From contig NZ_JACIAY010000001.1 of NCBI RefSeq assembly GCF_014194975.1, positions 620,001 to 684,000 on the forward strand: a stretch of DNA of 64,000 nucleotides. Reading direction: 5' to 3'. Of this stretch, positions 1-8,521 are shown piece by piece. The DNA is from Sphingomonas sp. BK580 (lineage in GTDB: Bacteria > Pseudomonadota > Alphaproteobacteria > Sphingomonadales > Sphingomonadaceae). Within the stretch, counting starts at the first letter, position 1, and every line of letters starts with the position of its first letter. The notes under the pieces were generated by a model. It was not told the origin of the DNA. It worked only from the letters and a program-made list of their open reading frames with translations, and did not search any database. The position numbers and the translations under genes are program-made.

Positions 1-2687
1 CTCTCGCGTGTATCGGCCAAGAAGTCCTTGCCCACCAGGTCGATCATCTCCGACCAATCCGGACTCATCCGGAAGATGAGCTGCGAGCTTGCGGCCAGCA
101 GTGCCTGGAGCCGCTGCTCGCTCTCACGAAGCGCCGCCTCTGCCTTGTGTACGGCCGTGAGATCGGTGAAGGTCACTACCGCGCCGCTGATATAATTATC
201 AACGCTACGATACGGTAGCACCTTGGCGACGAAGTGGCGCTCACCACTAGAATCCAGGACGGTCCGATCGACCGGGGTCAGCGTCTTCAGCACTCGACGG
301 ACGTCGTCCTGAAGCTGCGGGTAGATGACGCGCGATACGACGTGACCCAGGGGCCTCCCGACATCGGTTTCCAGCAGGTGGAAGACATCGGTGGCGGAAG
401 GCGTAAAACTGCGTACTCGCAGATCGTTGTCTAGGAACAACGTGGCAATCTGCGTCGCTTCCAGCAGATTCTTCAGGTCGGAGTTGCTCCGTCCCAGCTC
501 AGCCACGCGGTGGCCAAGCTCACCGTTTACCGTCTGCAGCTCCTCGTTGACGGATTGCAGTTCCTCCTTGGATGTTTCCATCTCCTCGTTAGCGGACTGA
601 AGCTCCTCGTTGATCGACTGATATTCCTCGTTCGAGGATTTGAGTTCCTCGTTCGTCGATTCGAGTTCTTCGATCGTAGCCTGAAGCCGATCACGCGTGA
701 GCCGCAGCTCATTCTCCAACCGCTCGATGTGCTCGCCGTCCCCGGGCCGGTCACTCGATCCGGGATCTGGTACCGGTCCGGTATCCTGAAACAGGATCAC
801 GAGGGAGGTTATGTCACTTCCCGCGATCGGCTCGACCACCAGGTTGACACCGACGGAGCGCTCGTCCTGTCGCAGCACGAGCCGCGGCAGCTCGATCCGG
901 CGCCCCTCCGAGACGGCGCGGTGCAGAGCGGCTCGCAGGTCCACGCGCAGGTCGCGGTGGATGAGGCTGACGATATTCAGACTAGCGGCGCCAGCGACCG
1001 GCTCCAGGAATCGTCCCGTCCTGCCAGAGAAATGAAGCACGTCTCCCTGTGTATCGACGACGACGTAAGCCGGCGCATAACGTTCCGCGATCGCCTCGGC
1101 CTGACGGCTGACCGCACCGGAGAGCCGGACGGAGGGCTGCATCTCCGATGTCGTTAGCTGCAGCGGATCGAGCGCCCGAGCGCGCGGGCTCAGGGGGAAG
1201 TCGGGCACCACGCGCATCGCGGTCTCGAGCCGCCGGAATACCCTGTTCTTACGGTCCACCGGCGCGAAGAGCTTCTGATGACGCGTGATGTTTTCCGAAT
1301 TACCAAGGAATAGCACGCCGGCGGGCCGAAGGGAGAAGTGGAAGATCGGTATGACCCGGTTCTGAAGCTCGGCATTCAGGTAGATGAGCAGATTGCGGCA
1401 GGAGAGAAGATCGATTCTCGAGAACGGCGCATCCTTGATCAGATTGTGTGGCGAGAAGATGCACATCTCTCGCAGCTCTTTAGAGACGCAATACGTGTCT
1501 CCCTCGCGAACGAACCATCGATCCAGCCGGTCTCGGCGCACATGGCTCTCGATGGCCATCGAGTAACGGCCCGCACGAGCGAGACCCAAGGCGCGAGCGT
1601 CCAGGTCGGTCGCGAAGATCTGCACCTGCGGCGGTTGCGCCATGTTCGCCATCTGCTCGCGCAGCAGGATGGCGAGCGAATACGCCTCTTCGCCGGTCGC
1701 ACAGCCGAGCACCCAGACTCTGAACTGATCGTCCGGAGCCTTGTTCTCGAACAGACGCGGAAGCTCCCGCTCGACCACGTCGAATTCCTGAGGATCACGG
1801 AAGAACTGAGTGACGCCGATCAGCAGGTCTTGGAAAAGGTCCTGCACCTCCTGGCGATCATTACGCAGGCGGGCGATATAGGCATCGATCGTGTCGAGTT
1901 GCAGCACCTGAAGGCGTCGGTGCACGCGCCGCAGGAAGGTGCCGCGTTTGTAGCCGTGAAAGTCGTGGCTGGTGACGTTGCGCAGGATGGTGGTGATCTG
2001 CGTCACCTGTGCCTCGACCTCCTCCGGCACCTCTTCCTGTTCGAGCGGCGCGGCGGTGGTCTCGAGATTGTTCAGGTAGAGCGCGATCTGGGTACCGATC
2101 CGCTCTGCCGGCAGGTGCACGTCGACGACGCCGTAGGGTCCGGCGACACCGTGATCGCCATTCTCATCGTCCTGAGTGTTAGCCTCGCCGATCGAGAGGC
2201 CGCCGAATTTCTTGGTAGCGGTGACGCCGGCGGTTCCGTCGCTTCCGAGCCCCCCGAGCAGCACCGCCACTGCCTTGTCCTGCGCATGCTCCGCCAGCGA
2301 GATGAGCATCGTATCGATCGTGCCGCGATGCCCCACGGGCTCCTCCGCGGCACGAACGCGCAGGCGGCCGTCTTCGATGGCGACGAGGTCATCCGGCCCA
2401 CCGACGTAGATATGGTCCGTTTCGATCGGCTCGCCGTCCTGCGCGATGCTGATCGGCAGGGAAGACTGACGCGAGAGCACGTCCACGACGCTGCCGACAT
2501 CGAGCCCTTCCTGTTGTCGCACCGCGATCAGGAAGGCCGCGTTGAGGCTTGGCCCGACGCTCGCGAACATCGTCTCGAGCGATCGCAGCGACCCAGCGCA
2601 GACGCCGATGCCCACCACCGGCATCATCACGGCCTGCTGCCCTCCTCCGGGGGATGTCGTATCAGGCGTGTCGTTGATGCTTGTCAT
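1..2687 (-). CDS. CheB-CheR-PAS fusion signalling protein (partial, 3' end outside window)
   Basis: An open frame runs from ATG at 2687 to the left edge (about 895 residues) without a stop. Domains in order are a CheB-methylesterase-like domain (about 20-195), a CheR N-domain and SAM-dependent methyltransferase (about 215-470, with VLGCATGEEAYSLA near 329 and FATDLDARAL after it), a long coiled coil of NEEL repeats (about 660-730), and a PAS domain (about 735-850). This is the usual order of CheB/CheR hybrid kinases or sensors, so a histidine kinase may lie beyond the edge. The CheB domain looks inactive: the nucleophile serine of the GASxGG loop is Cys30 (GIGVCAGS) and the catalytic His position is Arg57 (LIAVRQ). 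Only the Asp of GSDGT (150) remains. A genuine CheB gene lies 64 bp upstream on the same strand. Confidence 0.9.
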   Translation of the reverse strand, partial: MTSINDTPDTTSPGGGQQAVMMPVVGIGVCAGSLRSLETMFASVGPSLNAAFLIAVRQQEGLDVGSVVDVLSRQSSLPISIAQDGEPIETDHIYVGGPDDLVAIEDGRLRVRAAEEPVGHRGTIDTMLISLAEHAQDKAVAVLLGGLGSDGTAGVTATKKFGGLSIGEANTQDDENGDHGVAGPYGVVDVHLPAERIGTQIALYLNNLETTAAPLEQEEVPEEVEAQVTQITTILRNVTSHDFHGYKRGTFLRRVHRRLQVLQLDTIDAYIARLRNDRQEVQDLFQDLLIGVTQFFRDPQEFDVVERELPRLFENKAPDDQFRVWVLGCATGEEAYSLAILLREQMANMAQPPQVQIFATDLDARALGLARAGRYSMAIESHVRRDRLDRWFVREGDTYCVSKELREMCIFSPHNLIKDAPFSRIDLLSCRNLLIYLNAELQNRVIPIFHFSLRPAGVLFLGNSENITRHQKLFAPVDRKNRVFRRLETAMRVVPDFPLSPRARALDPLQLTTSEMQPSVRLSGAVSRQAEAIAERYAPAYVVVDTQGDVLHFSGRTGRFLEPVAGAASLNIVSLIHRDLRVDLRAALHRAVSEGRRIELPRLVLRQDERSVGVNLVVEPIAGSDITSLVILFQDTGPVPDPGSSDRPGDGEHIERLENELRLTRDRLQATIEELESTNEELKSSNEEYQSINEELQSANEEMETSKEELQSVNEELQTVNGELGHRVAELGRSNSDLKNLLEATQIATLFLDNDLRVRSFTPSATDVFHLLETDVGRPLGHVVSRVIYPQLQDDVRRVLKTLTPVDRTVLDSSGERHFVAKVLPYRSVDNYISGAVVTFTDLTAVHKAEAALRESEQRLQALLAASSQLIFRMSPDWSEMIDLVGKDFLADTRE

Positions 2688-2751
2688 ATCGTCTTCCAGC
2701 TTGCGCCGAGGCAGCATAGGCGCACCACCAGCCACGCAGAAGGGAGTTGCG

Positions 2752-3771
2752 CTAGCTGTCTTGCTCACGCGGCGCGCGTCCGAGCCGGAGCGATGTGACC
2801 GCCGCCTCGCGGAGCGTCGCTGCGTAGCGGCGGTACTCCTCCCCCCTGGCCTCGTAGAGCTCCGCCACGGCGGTTCTCCCGCTCCTGCGCGCGTCCTGGG
2901 CCATGCGGTCGACGAGCGTCACTCGCTCTTCCATCACGCGCATGGCGACGCGTATCGCCTCGTCGACTTCATCGATGTGGGCGGCGAGTGTCTCGGCAGT
3001 GTAGCCATGGCCGATCTGACACCGGTAACGCAGCGGCCTTCCCGCACTCACCTCCGACAAGACGCCGTGGCAGTCGGGGCAGCTGAGTGCACTGGGGCGA
3101 GCTAGGCGCATCAGGTTCTCGCTGCCCAGTCGCGCACCAGCCGCGATCTCCACTTCCAGGCGGAGCGTTTCCGGCGGCTTGGGCGAGGCGCCCGCGGCGG
3201 TCGACGCAAGGGTGACGAGGAGCTCGCCGAGATCGGCTGCAGGCGCGACATAGTCGACCTCCACGGCCTCGAGCGCGGCGAGCGGCATCTGATCGACCTC
3301 GGCGTCGAGCGGGTGCTGAACGATGGCGGTCCCGCCCGCCGCCTTGATCGAGTGGAGCCCGGCCGAACCATCGTTCAGCATGCCGCTAAGCACCACGCCG
3401 ACCACCCGTGAGCCGAAGGACAGCGCCGCCGAGCGGAACATCGGGTCGATCGACGGGCGAACCATATTCTCCCGCGGCCCGGCCCCGAGCCGGATCGTGC
3501 CGTCCATCAGCAGCATGTGTCGGTCGGGTGCAGCAACGTAGACGTGCCCGCGCTGGATCGGCTGTCCGTCGACGGCCTGCGTGACCGGAAGCCTCGAGCT
3601 GCCCGATAGAACCTCAGCGAGGAGGCTCGGTGAGTGGGCTGGGATGTGAGTGCTGATGCACACGCTTGCCGGCAAGTCGGCCGGCAGACCCGCCAGAAGC
3701 TGCTTCAACGGAGCACTGCTTCCCGCGGAGCCACCGACAACAACGGTGTCTTTGGTGAAGTCGACGGCCAT
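2752..3771 (-). CDS. cheB: Stand-alone CheB-type protein-glutamate methylesterase
   Basis: This 339-residue protein begins directly with a CheB methylesterase domain and has no receiver domain. The catalytic triad is intact: Ser15 in VVGGSAGSS, His42 in ISTHIPAHS and Asp134 in LSGMLNDGSAG. The C-terminal third carries two CxxC-like elements (SCPDCHG and RYRCQIGHGY) that resemble a small zinc ribbon, followed by a helical tail; this arrangement occurs in orphan CheB proteins. It is the first gene of a minus-strand pair with the CheB-CheR fusion. The arrangement suggests that this gene supplies the active esterase while the fusion contributes methyltransferase and sensing modules. Whether the target is a chemoreceptor or another signalling protein cannot be told from the sequence. 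Confidence 0.9.
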   Translation of the reverse strand: MAVDFTKDTVVVGGSAGSSAPLKQLLAGLPADLPASVCISTHIPAHSPSLLAEVLSGSSRLPVTQAVDGQPIQRGHVYVAAPDRHMLLMDGTIRLGAGPRENMVRPSIDPMFRSAALSFGSRVVGVVLSGMLNDGSAGLHSIKAAGGTAIVQHPLDAEVDQMPLAALEAVEVDYVAPAADLGELLVTLASTAAGASPKPPETLRLEVEIAAGARLGSENLMRLARPSALSCPDCHGVLSEVSAGRPLRYRCQIGHGYTAETLAAHIDEVDEAIRVAMRVMEERVTLVDRMAQDARRSGRTAVAELYEARGEEYRRYAATLREAAVTSLRLGRAPREQDS

Positions 3772-4010
3772 CAGGGCACCTCCAAGCGCCCTTGAAGCCG
3801 TCCCACCTTCCGTTCACGGCACCGAGCAAGTGGCTCATGTGCCAAGGTTTCTTCGGTCGCCATAACGTAGGTGGGGATCGGGCGCCAGCGAAGCGCGCAC
3901 GCGCGGGAAGGATCCGTTTCCCCAATCAGCCAAGACGGCCAATGGCAACGTGTTCTTGCCGGCGTGGGAGCCAGCGCGGTGACCGCCTCATCGCACGTCA
4001 GTGGGTGCCG

Positions 4011-5462
4011 TCACAGACGCTGTCGTAACGCTCCTGGCCTGTCCCGCGCCAAGGTCACGATCAACTCGCCCAGCAGCCCGTTCGCCCAGGCGAACCATGG
4101 CCGCGTGAAGCGCGTGGGATCGTCCTTGTGGAAGGTCTCGTGGACGAAGCCGGTGTCGGCGTCAGTGTCGCGGATCGATCGAAGGCACGCGCGGACCAGC
4201 GCCTCGTCGTCGGCGGAGGCGGCGCGCACCAGGGTCGCCATCGGCCAGATCAGGTCGAAGCCGGCGTGCGGTCCGCCCAGCCCCTCGCCGGCGCGACCGC
4301 GCACGAACCAGGGGTTGCGCTCGCTCCACGCCGCCGCCTCGGTGCGGCGCCATAGCGGATCATCGGGCGCGGCGCAGCCGAGGAACGCCAGCCCCGAGAG
4401 CGACAGCTCGCAGCAATCGTCCATGAACAGCGCATTGCCGAAGCCGTCGACCTCGAACGCCCACACCTCGCTTCCGTCCGCCAGCCGCATGCGGCCGTGC
4501 GCGGCGAGCGCGGCCTCGATCTCGGTCGCCAGCGCGGCGGCGTCGCCTGCCAGCGCCGTGTCGCCGCGCGCCTCCGCCGCGACCGCGGCGAGTTCGCGCA
4601 GCGTGCGGGCTGCGAAGATGTTGGCGGGGATCAGGAACGGCAGGATCGTCGCGTCGTCGGAGGGGCGGAAGCTCGAGTGGATCAGGCCGACCTTGCGCGT
4701 CGGATTGCCGACGCTCCACAGCTGCGTCTCGGTCGGCTGCACGCTGCTGCGCTGGAAGCGGTACGGGCCGAGATCGTCGCGGCGCTGCTGCTCGCGGAAG
4801 GTCCGCACGATCGCGCGCGCCGACTGCGCCCACTCCGCGGTGAAGGGCGCGCGGTCCTTCGTGGCGCGCCAGTAGCTCGAGGCGAGCCGCAGCACGTAGC
4901 AGAGCGAGTCCACCTCCCACTTCCGCTCCGCCACGCCCGGCTTCATCTCCGTCTGGTCGTGCTGGGACGAGTCCAGGTCAGTGCGCGCGTTCGGGTCCTG
5001 CAGGAAGGCGTTGGCGTAGGGGTCGATCAGCACGCAGCGTGCCTGGCGCGCGATCAGCCCGCGGAACAGCCTGGTCAGCGCCGGGTCGCCCGCGGCGAGA
5101 TGGAGATAGGGGCGCAGCTGTGCCGAGGAGTCGCGCAGCCACAGGCAGGGGATGTCGCCGGTGATGACGAAGGCGTCGTCGTCGGTGACCGACAGCACCG
5201 TCGTGTCGAGCGTGTTCGGGTAGCAATTCTCGAACATCCACGCGAGCTTCGGGTCGGCGATCAGCCGCTTCACGCGCACGATCTCGCGTTCCACCGCGGC
5301 GCTGTGGAAACGCCGGGCCGACGGCGGCGGGCGCTTCGACGGTCGCGCCGAGGTCGCGGCCCAGGCGGGACGGGCGGCCGCGAGCGCGGCCGGCGCGGCG
5401 AGAAGGGTGCGTCGGTCGATGCCCAGCGTCGCGCCCGCTCCGGCGCCGTGTCGACCGTCCAT
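4011..5462 (-). CDS. GH125 exo-alpha-1,6-mannosidase, exported (copy 1)
   Basis: This 483-residue protein belongs to glycoside hydrolase family 125 (former DUF1237), which releases mannose from the non-reducing end of alpha-1,6-mannan. Family signatures are ENCYPNTLDTT, the ITGDIPCLWLRDSSAQ block, KWEVDSLCY near residue 185 (its Asp is the likely acid) and VHETFHKDD near 442 (its Glu is the likely base). The N terminus is Tat-like: IDRRTLLAAPAALAAARPAWA. Start ATG 5462 is preferred over an upstream in-frame ATG at 5549 because GAGGAGGG sits just upstream of it and it places the signal peptide near the N terminus. It is divergently transcribed from a second GH125 gene. Confidence 0.93.
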   Translation of the reverse strand: MDGRHGAGAGATLGIDRRTLLAAPAALAAARPAWAATSARPSKRPPPSARRFHSAAVEREIVRVKRLIADPKLAWMFENCYPNTLDTTVLSVTDDDAFVITGDIPCLWLRDSSAQLRPYLHLAAGDPALTRLFRGLIARQARCVLIDPYANAFLQDPNARTDLDSSQHDQTEMKPGVAERKWEVDSLCYVLRLASSYWRATKDRAPFTAEWAQSARAIVRTFREQQRRDDLGPYRFQRSSVQPTETQLWSVGNPTRKVGLIHSSFRPSDDATILPFLIPANIFAARTLRELAAVAAEARGDTALAGDAAALATEIEAALAAHGRMRLADGSEVWAFEVDGFGNALFMDDCCELSLSGLAFLGCAAPDDPLWRRTEAAAWSERNPWFVRGRAGEGLGGPHAGFDLIWPMATLVRAASADDEALVRACLRSIRDTDADTGFVHETFHKDDPTRFTRPWFAWANGLLGELIVTLARDRPGALRQRL

Positions 5463-5548
5463 GCCCCACCCTCCTCGTCTACCAGCCCGCACTGCATCGG
5501 CGCGCGCCTCACATCCGCCCGGTAGCATAACCGCCCACCAATCTTCCA

Positions 5549-5567
5549 CCTACTTTCTTTTTGATTG
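5549..5567 (+). promoter_or_regulatory. Candidate operator, T-rich motif site A
   Basis: The 172-bp gap between the divergent GH125 genes contains CCTACTTTCTTTTTGATTG, a conspicuous T-rich block in otherwise GC-rich DNA. Closely similar blocks lie at 8355-8375 (between the ROK regulator and the transporter) and 17587-17605 (ahead of the DUF4965 gene). The shared core is CTTTCTTTT. The ROK regulator encoded in the locus is the natural candidate to bind it. This is inferred from recurrence only. Confidence 0.45.
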
Positions 5568-5634
5568 TCGCATCGTCGTCGGCGTGCCACATCGCTCGGG
5601 TACCGGTAGCCCCGGGGCAGACCAGGAGAGAGAC

Positions 5635-7062
5635 ATGCACCCGACGCGCCGCGACGTGATGGGCGCCGCCGCCGCACTGACGATCGGCGCACCTGCCGCC
5701 GCAGCGCCGCCCAGCTTCGTCAGCCAGCGGCCGCCGCTGGCGAAGCGACGCTTCGTCAGCGCCGCGGTGGAGCGCGAGCTCAGCCGCCTCAAGGCGCGGA
5801 TCGCCGACCCGGAGCTCGCCTGGATATTCGAGAACTGCTACCCCAACACGCTCGACACCACCGTCTTCACCGGCACGATCGACGGCAAGCCCGACACCTT
5901 CGTGATCACCGGCGACATCGACGCGATGTGGCTGCGCGACAGCGCGGTGCAGGTCGAGCCCTATCTCCCTCTCGCCCGAAGCGACCCTCGGCTGCGCGCG
6001 ATGCTGCACGGGCTGATCCAGCGCCAGGCGCGCTGCATCCTGATCGACCCTTATGCCAACGCCTTCGTCCGCGATCCCGCCGCGCGCTCCAACCTCGACT
6101 CGGCCACGCTCGACGACACCGAGATGCGGCCCGGCGTGGCGCAGCGCAAATGGGAGATCGACTCGCTGTGCTACCCGATGCGGCTCGCGCACGATTACTG
6201 GGCGACCACGCGCGACCGCGCACCCTTCGACGAACGGTGGCGCCGCTCGGCCGCGCTGATCGTCGAGACGCTGCGGGTGCAGCAGCGCAAGGAGACGCCG
6301 GGCCCGTACCGCTACCAGCGGCTCACCAAGATCCCGACCGACAGCCTGATGCTCGACGGCTACGGGCCGCCCTCGAACAAGGTCGGGCTGATCCACTCCG
6401 CCTTTCGCCCCTCCGACGACGCCTGCGTCTACCCCTTTCTCGTGCCCGCCAACCTGTTCGCGGTATCGAGCCTGCGCCAGGTCGCGCGCGTCCACCGCGA
6501 GGCGCGCGGCGACGCCGCCGCAGCGCGCGAGGCGGAGGCGCTGGCGAGCGAGCTCGAGGCGGCGCTGCGCGCGCACGCGATCGTGCCCGACGGGCGCGGC
6601 GGGCAGGTCTGGGCCTATGAGGTGGACGGCTTCGGCAACTGGCTGTTCGCCGACGACGCGGGCATCCCGAGCCTGTACGGCCTGCCGCTGATCGAGGCCG
6701 CTTCGGTCGACGACCCGCTCTACCAGCGCACCGCGGCGCTGGCGTGGAGCCCGCGCAACCCCTTCTTCGTGCAGGGCAGCGCCGCGAGCGGCATCGGCAG
6801 CCCGCACATGGGGCTCGACAAGGTGTGGCCGATGGCGCTCATCGCGCGCGCGATGGTGACGCGCGACGAGGGCGTGGTGCGCGACTGCCTGCGCACGCTC
6901 AAGGCGACGCACGCGGGCACCGGCTTCATGCACGAGTCCTTCCACAAGGACGATCCGGCGCGCTTCACGCGCGCGTGGTTCGCCTGGGTCAACGGCATGT
7001 TCGGGCAGATGATCGGCGCGGTCGACGCGCGCTACCCGCGGCTGCTCGCCGAGCGTTTCTGA
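5635..7062 (+). CDS. GH125 exo-alpha-1,6-mannosidase, exported (copy 2)
   Basis: This 475-residue protein is a diverged paralogue of the GH125 protein encoded on the opposite strand, aligning along its whole length. Signatures are ENCYPNTLDTT, ITGDIDAMWLRDSAVQ, KWEIDSLCY near residue 177 and MHESFHKDD near 432. The N terminus TRRDVMGAAAALTIGAPAAAA is a Tat-type signal with twin arginine, so the enzyme should act in the periplasm. Start ATG 5635 follows an AGGAGAGAG ribosome-binding site; upstream in-frame ATGs fall inside the neighbouring gene. Its 3' end converges with the ROK regulator, with only 12 bp between them. Having two copies suggests different linkage or chain-length preference. 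Confidence 0.94.
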   Translation: MHPTRRDVMGAAAALTIGAPAAAAPPSFVSQRPPLAKRRFVSAAVERELSRLKARIADPELAWIFENCYPNTLDTTVFTGTIDGKPDTFVITGDIDAMWLRDSAVQVEPYLPLARSDPRLRAMLHGLIQRQARCILIDPYANAFVRDPAARSNLDSATLDDTEMRPGVAQRKWEIDSLCYPMRLAHDYWATTRDRAPFDERWRRSAALIVETLRVQQRKETPGPYRYQRLTKIPTDSLMLDGYGPPSNKVGLIHSAFRPSDDACVYPFLVPANLFAVSSLRQVARVHREARGDAAAAREAEALASELEAALRAHAIVPDGRGGQVWAYEVDGFGNWLFADDAGIPSLYGLPLIEAASVDDPLYQRTAALAWSPRNPFFVQGSAASGIGSPHMGLDKVWPMALIARAMVTRDEGVVRDCLRTLKATHAGTGFMHESFHKDDPARFTRAWFAWVNGMFGQMIGAVDARYPRLLAERF

Positions 7063-7074
7063 GGCGCGCGCGGC

Positions 7075-8262
7075 TCAGTCGGCGGCGGACAGGAAGACGA
7101 GGTCGTTGAAGGGCAGGATCGCCGCGCCGATCGCGGGGGCGTCGGCGGCGAGCTGCGCGGTCAGCACGGGCGCGGCGGGCACCACCGGATCGTCCACCGC
7201 GTCGCGGTGCCGCTCGATCGCGGCGGTGAGCCGGTCGATCAGCGGCACCGGCAGCCGCCCGCCGATCACGATCGCGCCGGGATCGATCAGGCAGCTGATC
7301 GTCGCGACCGGCCTCGCCAGCGCCGCGGCGGCGCGCTCGATCCAGCCGTTGATCACCGCGGTCGCGTCGGCCTCGGCGCTCGCCAGCTCGGCGGGCGCGA
7401 TCGGCGCGATGCCGTGCGCGGCGAGATCGGCCTTGAGCGCCGAGAGCGACACGATCGACTGGAGCGGCGCGCCGGCGCGGTCGGAAAGGAAGCCGATCCG
7501 CCCGGCGCGGCCGGTCGCGCCGTGGTGATAGCTGCCCGCCACGACCAGCCCGCCACCCAGACCGGCGGAGAGCAGGACGTAGAAGAAGCTGCGGTGCGTC
7601 AGCCCGCTGCCGAAGCGCGCCTCGCCGATCGCCGCCGCGGCCGCGTCGTTCTCCGTGATCACCGGCCATGTGCCGAGCGGCGCGAGCAGCGCGGGCAGGT
7701 CGACGCTGTCCCACTCCGCGTAGGCGCGCGGCAGGCCGGGCAGGTCGACGTGCCCCAGCCCGCCCGGCAGTGCCACCCCCATGCCGAGCACGCGGTCGCC
7801 GTCGATCAGCCGCTCACCCCGCAACGTGGCGAGGGCGTCGCCGATGAAGGCGGTGACGGCGCGCGGCGCGGCGAAGTCGATCTCCTGCGTGTAGCGCGCG
7901 CGCACCGCGCCGGTGAGATCCAGCGCCACCAGCGTGACATGGTCGCGGTCGATGTTGACGCCGTAGCTGAAGCAGCCGTCGGGGTTCACCGCGAAGCGGA
8001 TCGCGGGCATGCCGCGCACGCCGGTGCGCCGACCCTTCTCGAACACGAAGCCGCGATCGGTCAGTCGCTGGGTGATGTTCGCGATCGCCGCGGGCGACAG
8101 GCCGGTCTGCTCCGCGAGTTGAAGGCGCGTCGACTCCCCCGCGCGCAGGATCGCCTCGAGCACGAGACGTTCGTTGCGCTCGCCCGCGCGCGCCGGGTTG
8201 GTGCCGTGCAGCGACCGCTGGCCCGACTCGCTCGCTCCCGTCGCATGAGGTGGCAGGGACAA
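7075..8262 (-). CDS. ROK-family transcriptional regulator of the mannan locus
   Basis: This 395-residue protein has an N-terminal winged helix-turn-helix (about 28-95, with STRLQLAEQTGLSPAAIANI as the recognition region) followed by a ROK domain. The ROK zinc-finger motif CxCGxxGC seen in sugar kinases of the family is absent, and the region around TGRAGRIGFLSDRAG has no cysteines. It is therefore more likely a sugar-sensing repressor than a kinase. It is divergent from the MFS transporter, kinase, isomerase and receptor operon. A T-rich block (8355-8375) in the shared promoter recurs at two other promoters of the locus. The likely inducer is mannose, a mannose phosphate or a mannooligosaccharide; this is inferred from context. 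Confidence 0.9.
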   Translation of the reverse strand: MSLPPHATGASESGQRSLHGTNPARAGERNERLVLEAILRAGESTRLQLAEQTGLSPAAIANITQRLTDRGFVFEKGRRTGVRGMPAIRFAVNPDGCFSYGVNIDRDHVTLVALDLTGAVRARYTQEIDFAAPRAVTAFIGDALATLRGERLIDGDRVLGMGVALPGGLGHVDLPGLPRAYAEWDSVDLPALLAPLGTWPVITENDAAAAAIGEARFGSGLTHRSFFYVLLSAGLGGGLVVAGSYHHGATGRAGRIGFLSDRAGAPLQSIVSLSALKADLAAHGIAPIAPAELASAEADATAVINGWIERAAAALARPVATISCLIDPGAIVIGGRLPVPLIDRLTAAIERHRDAVDDPVVPAAPVLTAQLAADAPAIGAAILPFNDLVFLSAAD

Positions 8263-8354
8263 GACGGGTCTCCGGATCGGGTGCGGGGAAGCGGTCTTTC
8301 ACAGGTAAACGCCACGCCTGCCGCGCACAACTGCCGCCCGCCATCAAACTTACA

Positions 8355-8375
8355 CTTACTTTCTTTTTTAATTGA
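8355..8375 (+). promoter_or_regulatory. Candidate operator, T-rich motif site B
   Basis: The divergent promoter region between the ROK regulator (start 8262) and the MFS gene (start 8522) contains CTTACTTTCTTTTTTAATTGA, almost the same as site A at 5549-5567. Its position suits autoregulation together with control of the transport and metabolism operon. Confidence 0.45.
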
Positions 8376-8521
8376 CGTGCCCGCTGGTTCGCGGGAAAGA
8401 ACGGCAACTGCCCCGATCGCGGCGCACGCTGGAGCGTGTGACACGAAGCGCAACACGGCGAGGCAGGAGGGAGAGGGTGGCGCGATCGCATCGTGTCGCC
8501 TCCGGTAGGGAGGAGCGTGCC

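Noticed and set aside
2241..2268. A possible frameshift at a run of six C/G in the CheB-CheR fusion
   Set aside because: Reading the codons one by one shows VAVLLGGLGSDGTAG continuous in a single frame. The apparent shift belonged to an overlapping shadow frame.
1338..2798. A 486-codon plus-strand open frame over the CheB-CheR gene
   Set aside because: It is the antisense shadow of the fusion. Its amino acids show no family features and the minus frame carries clear CheR and coiled-coil motifs.
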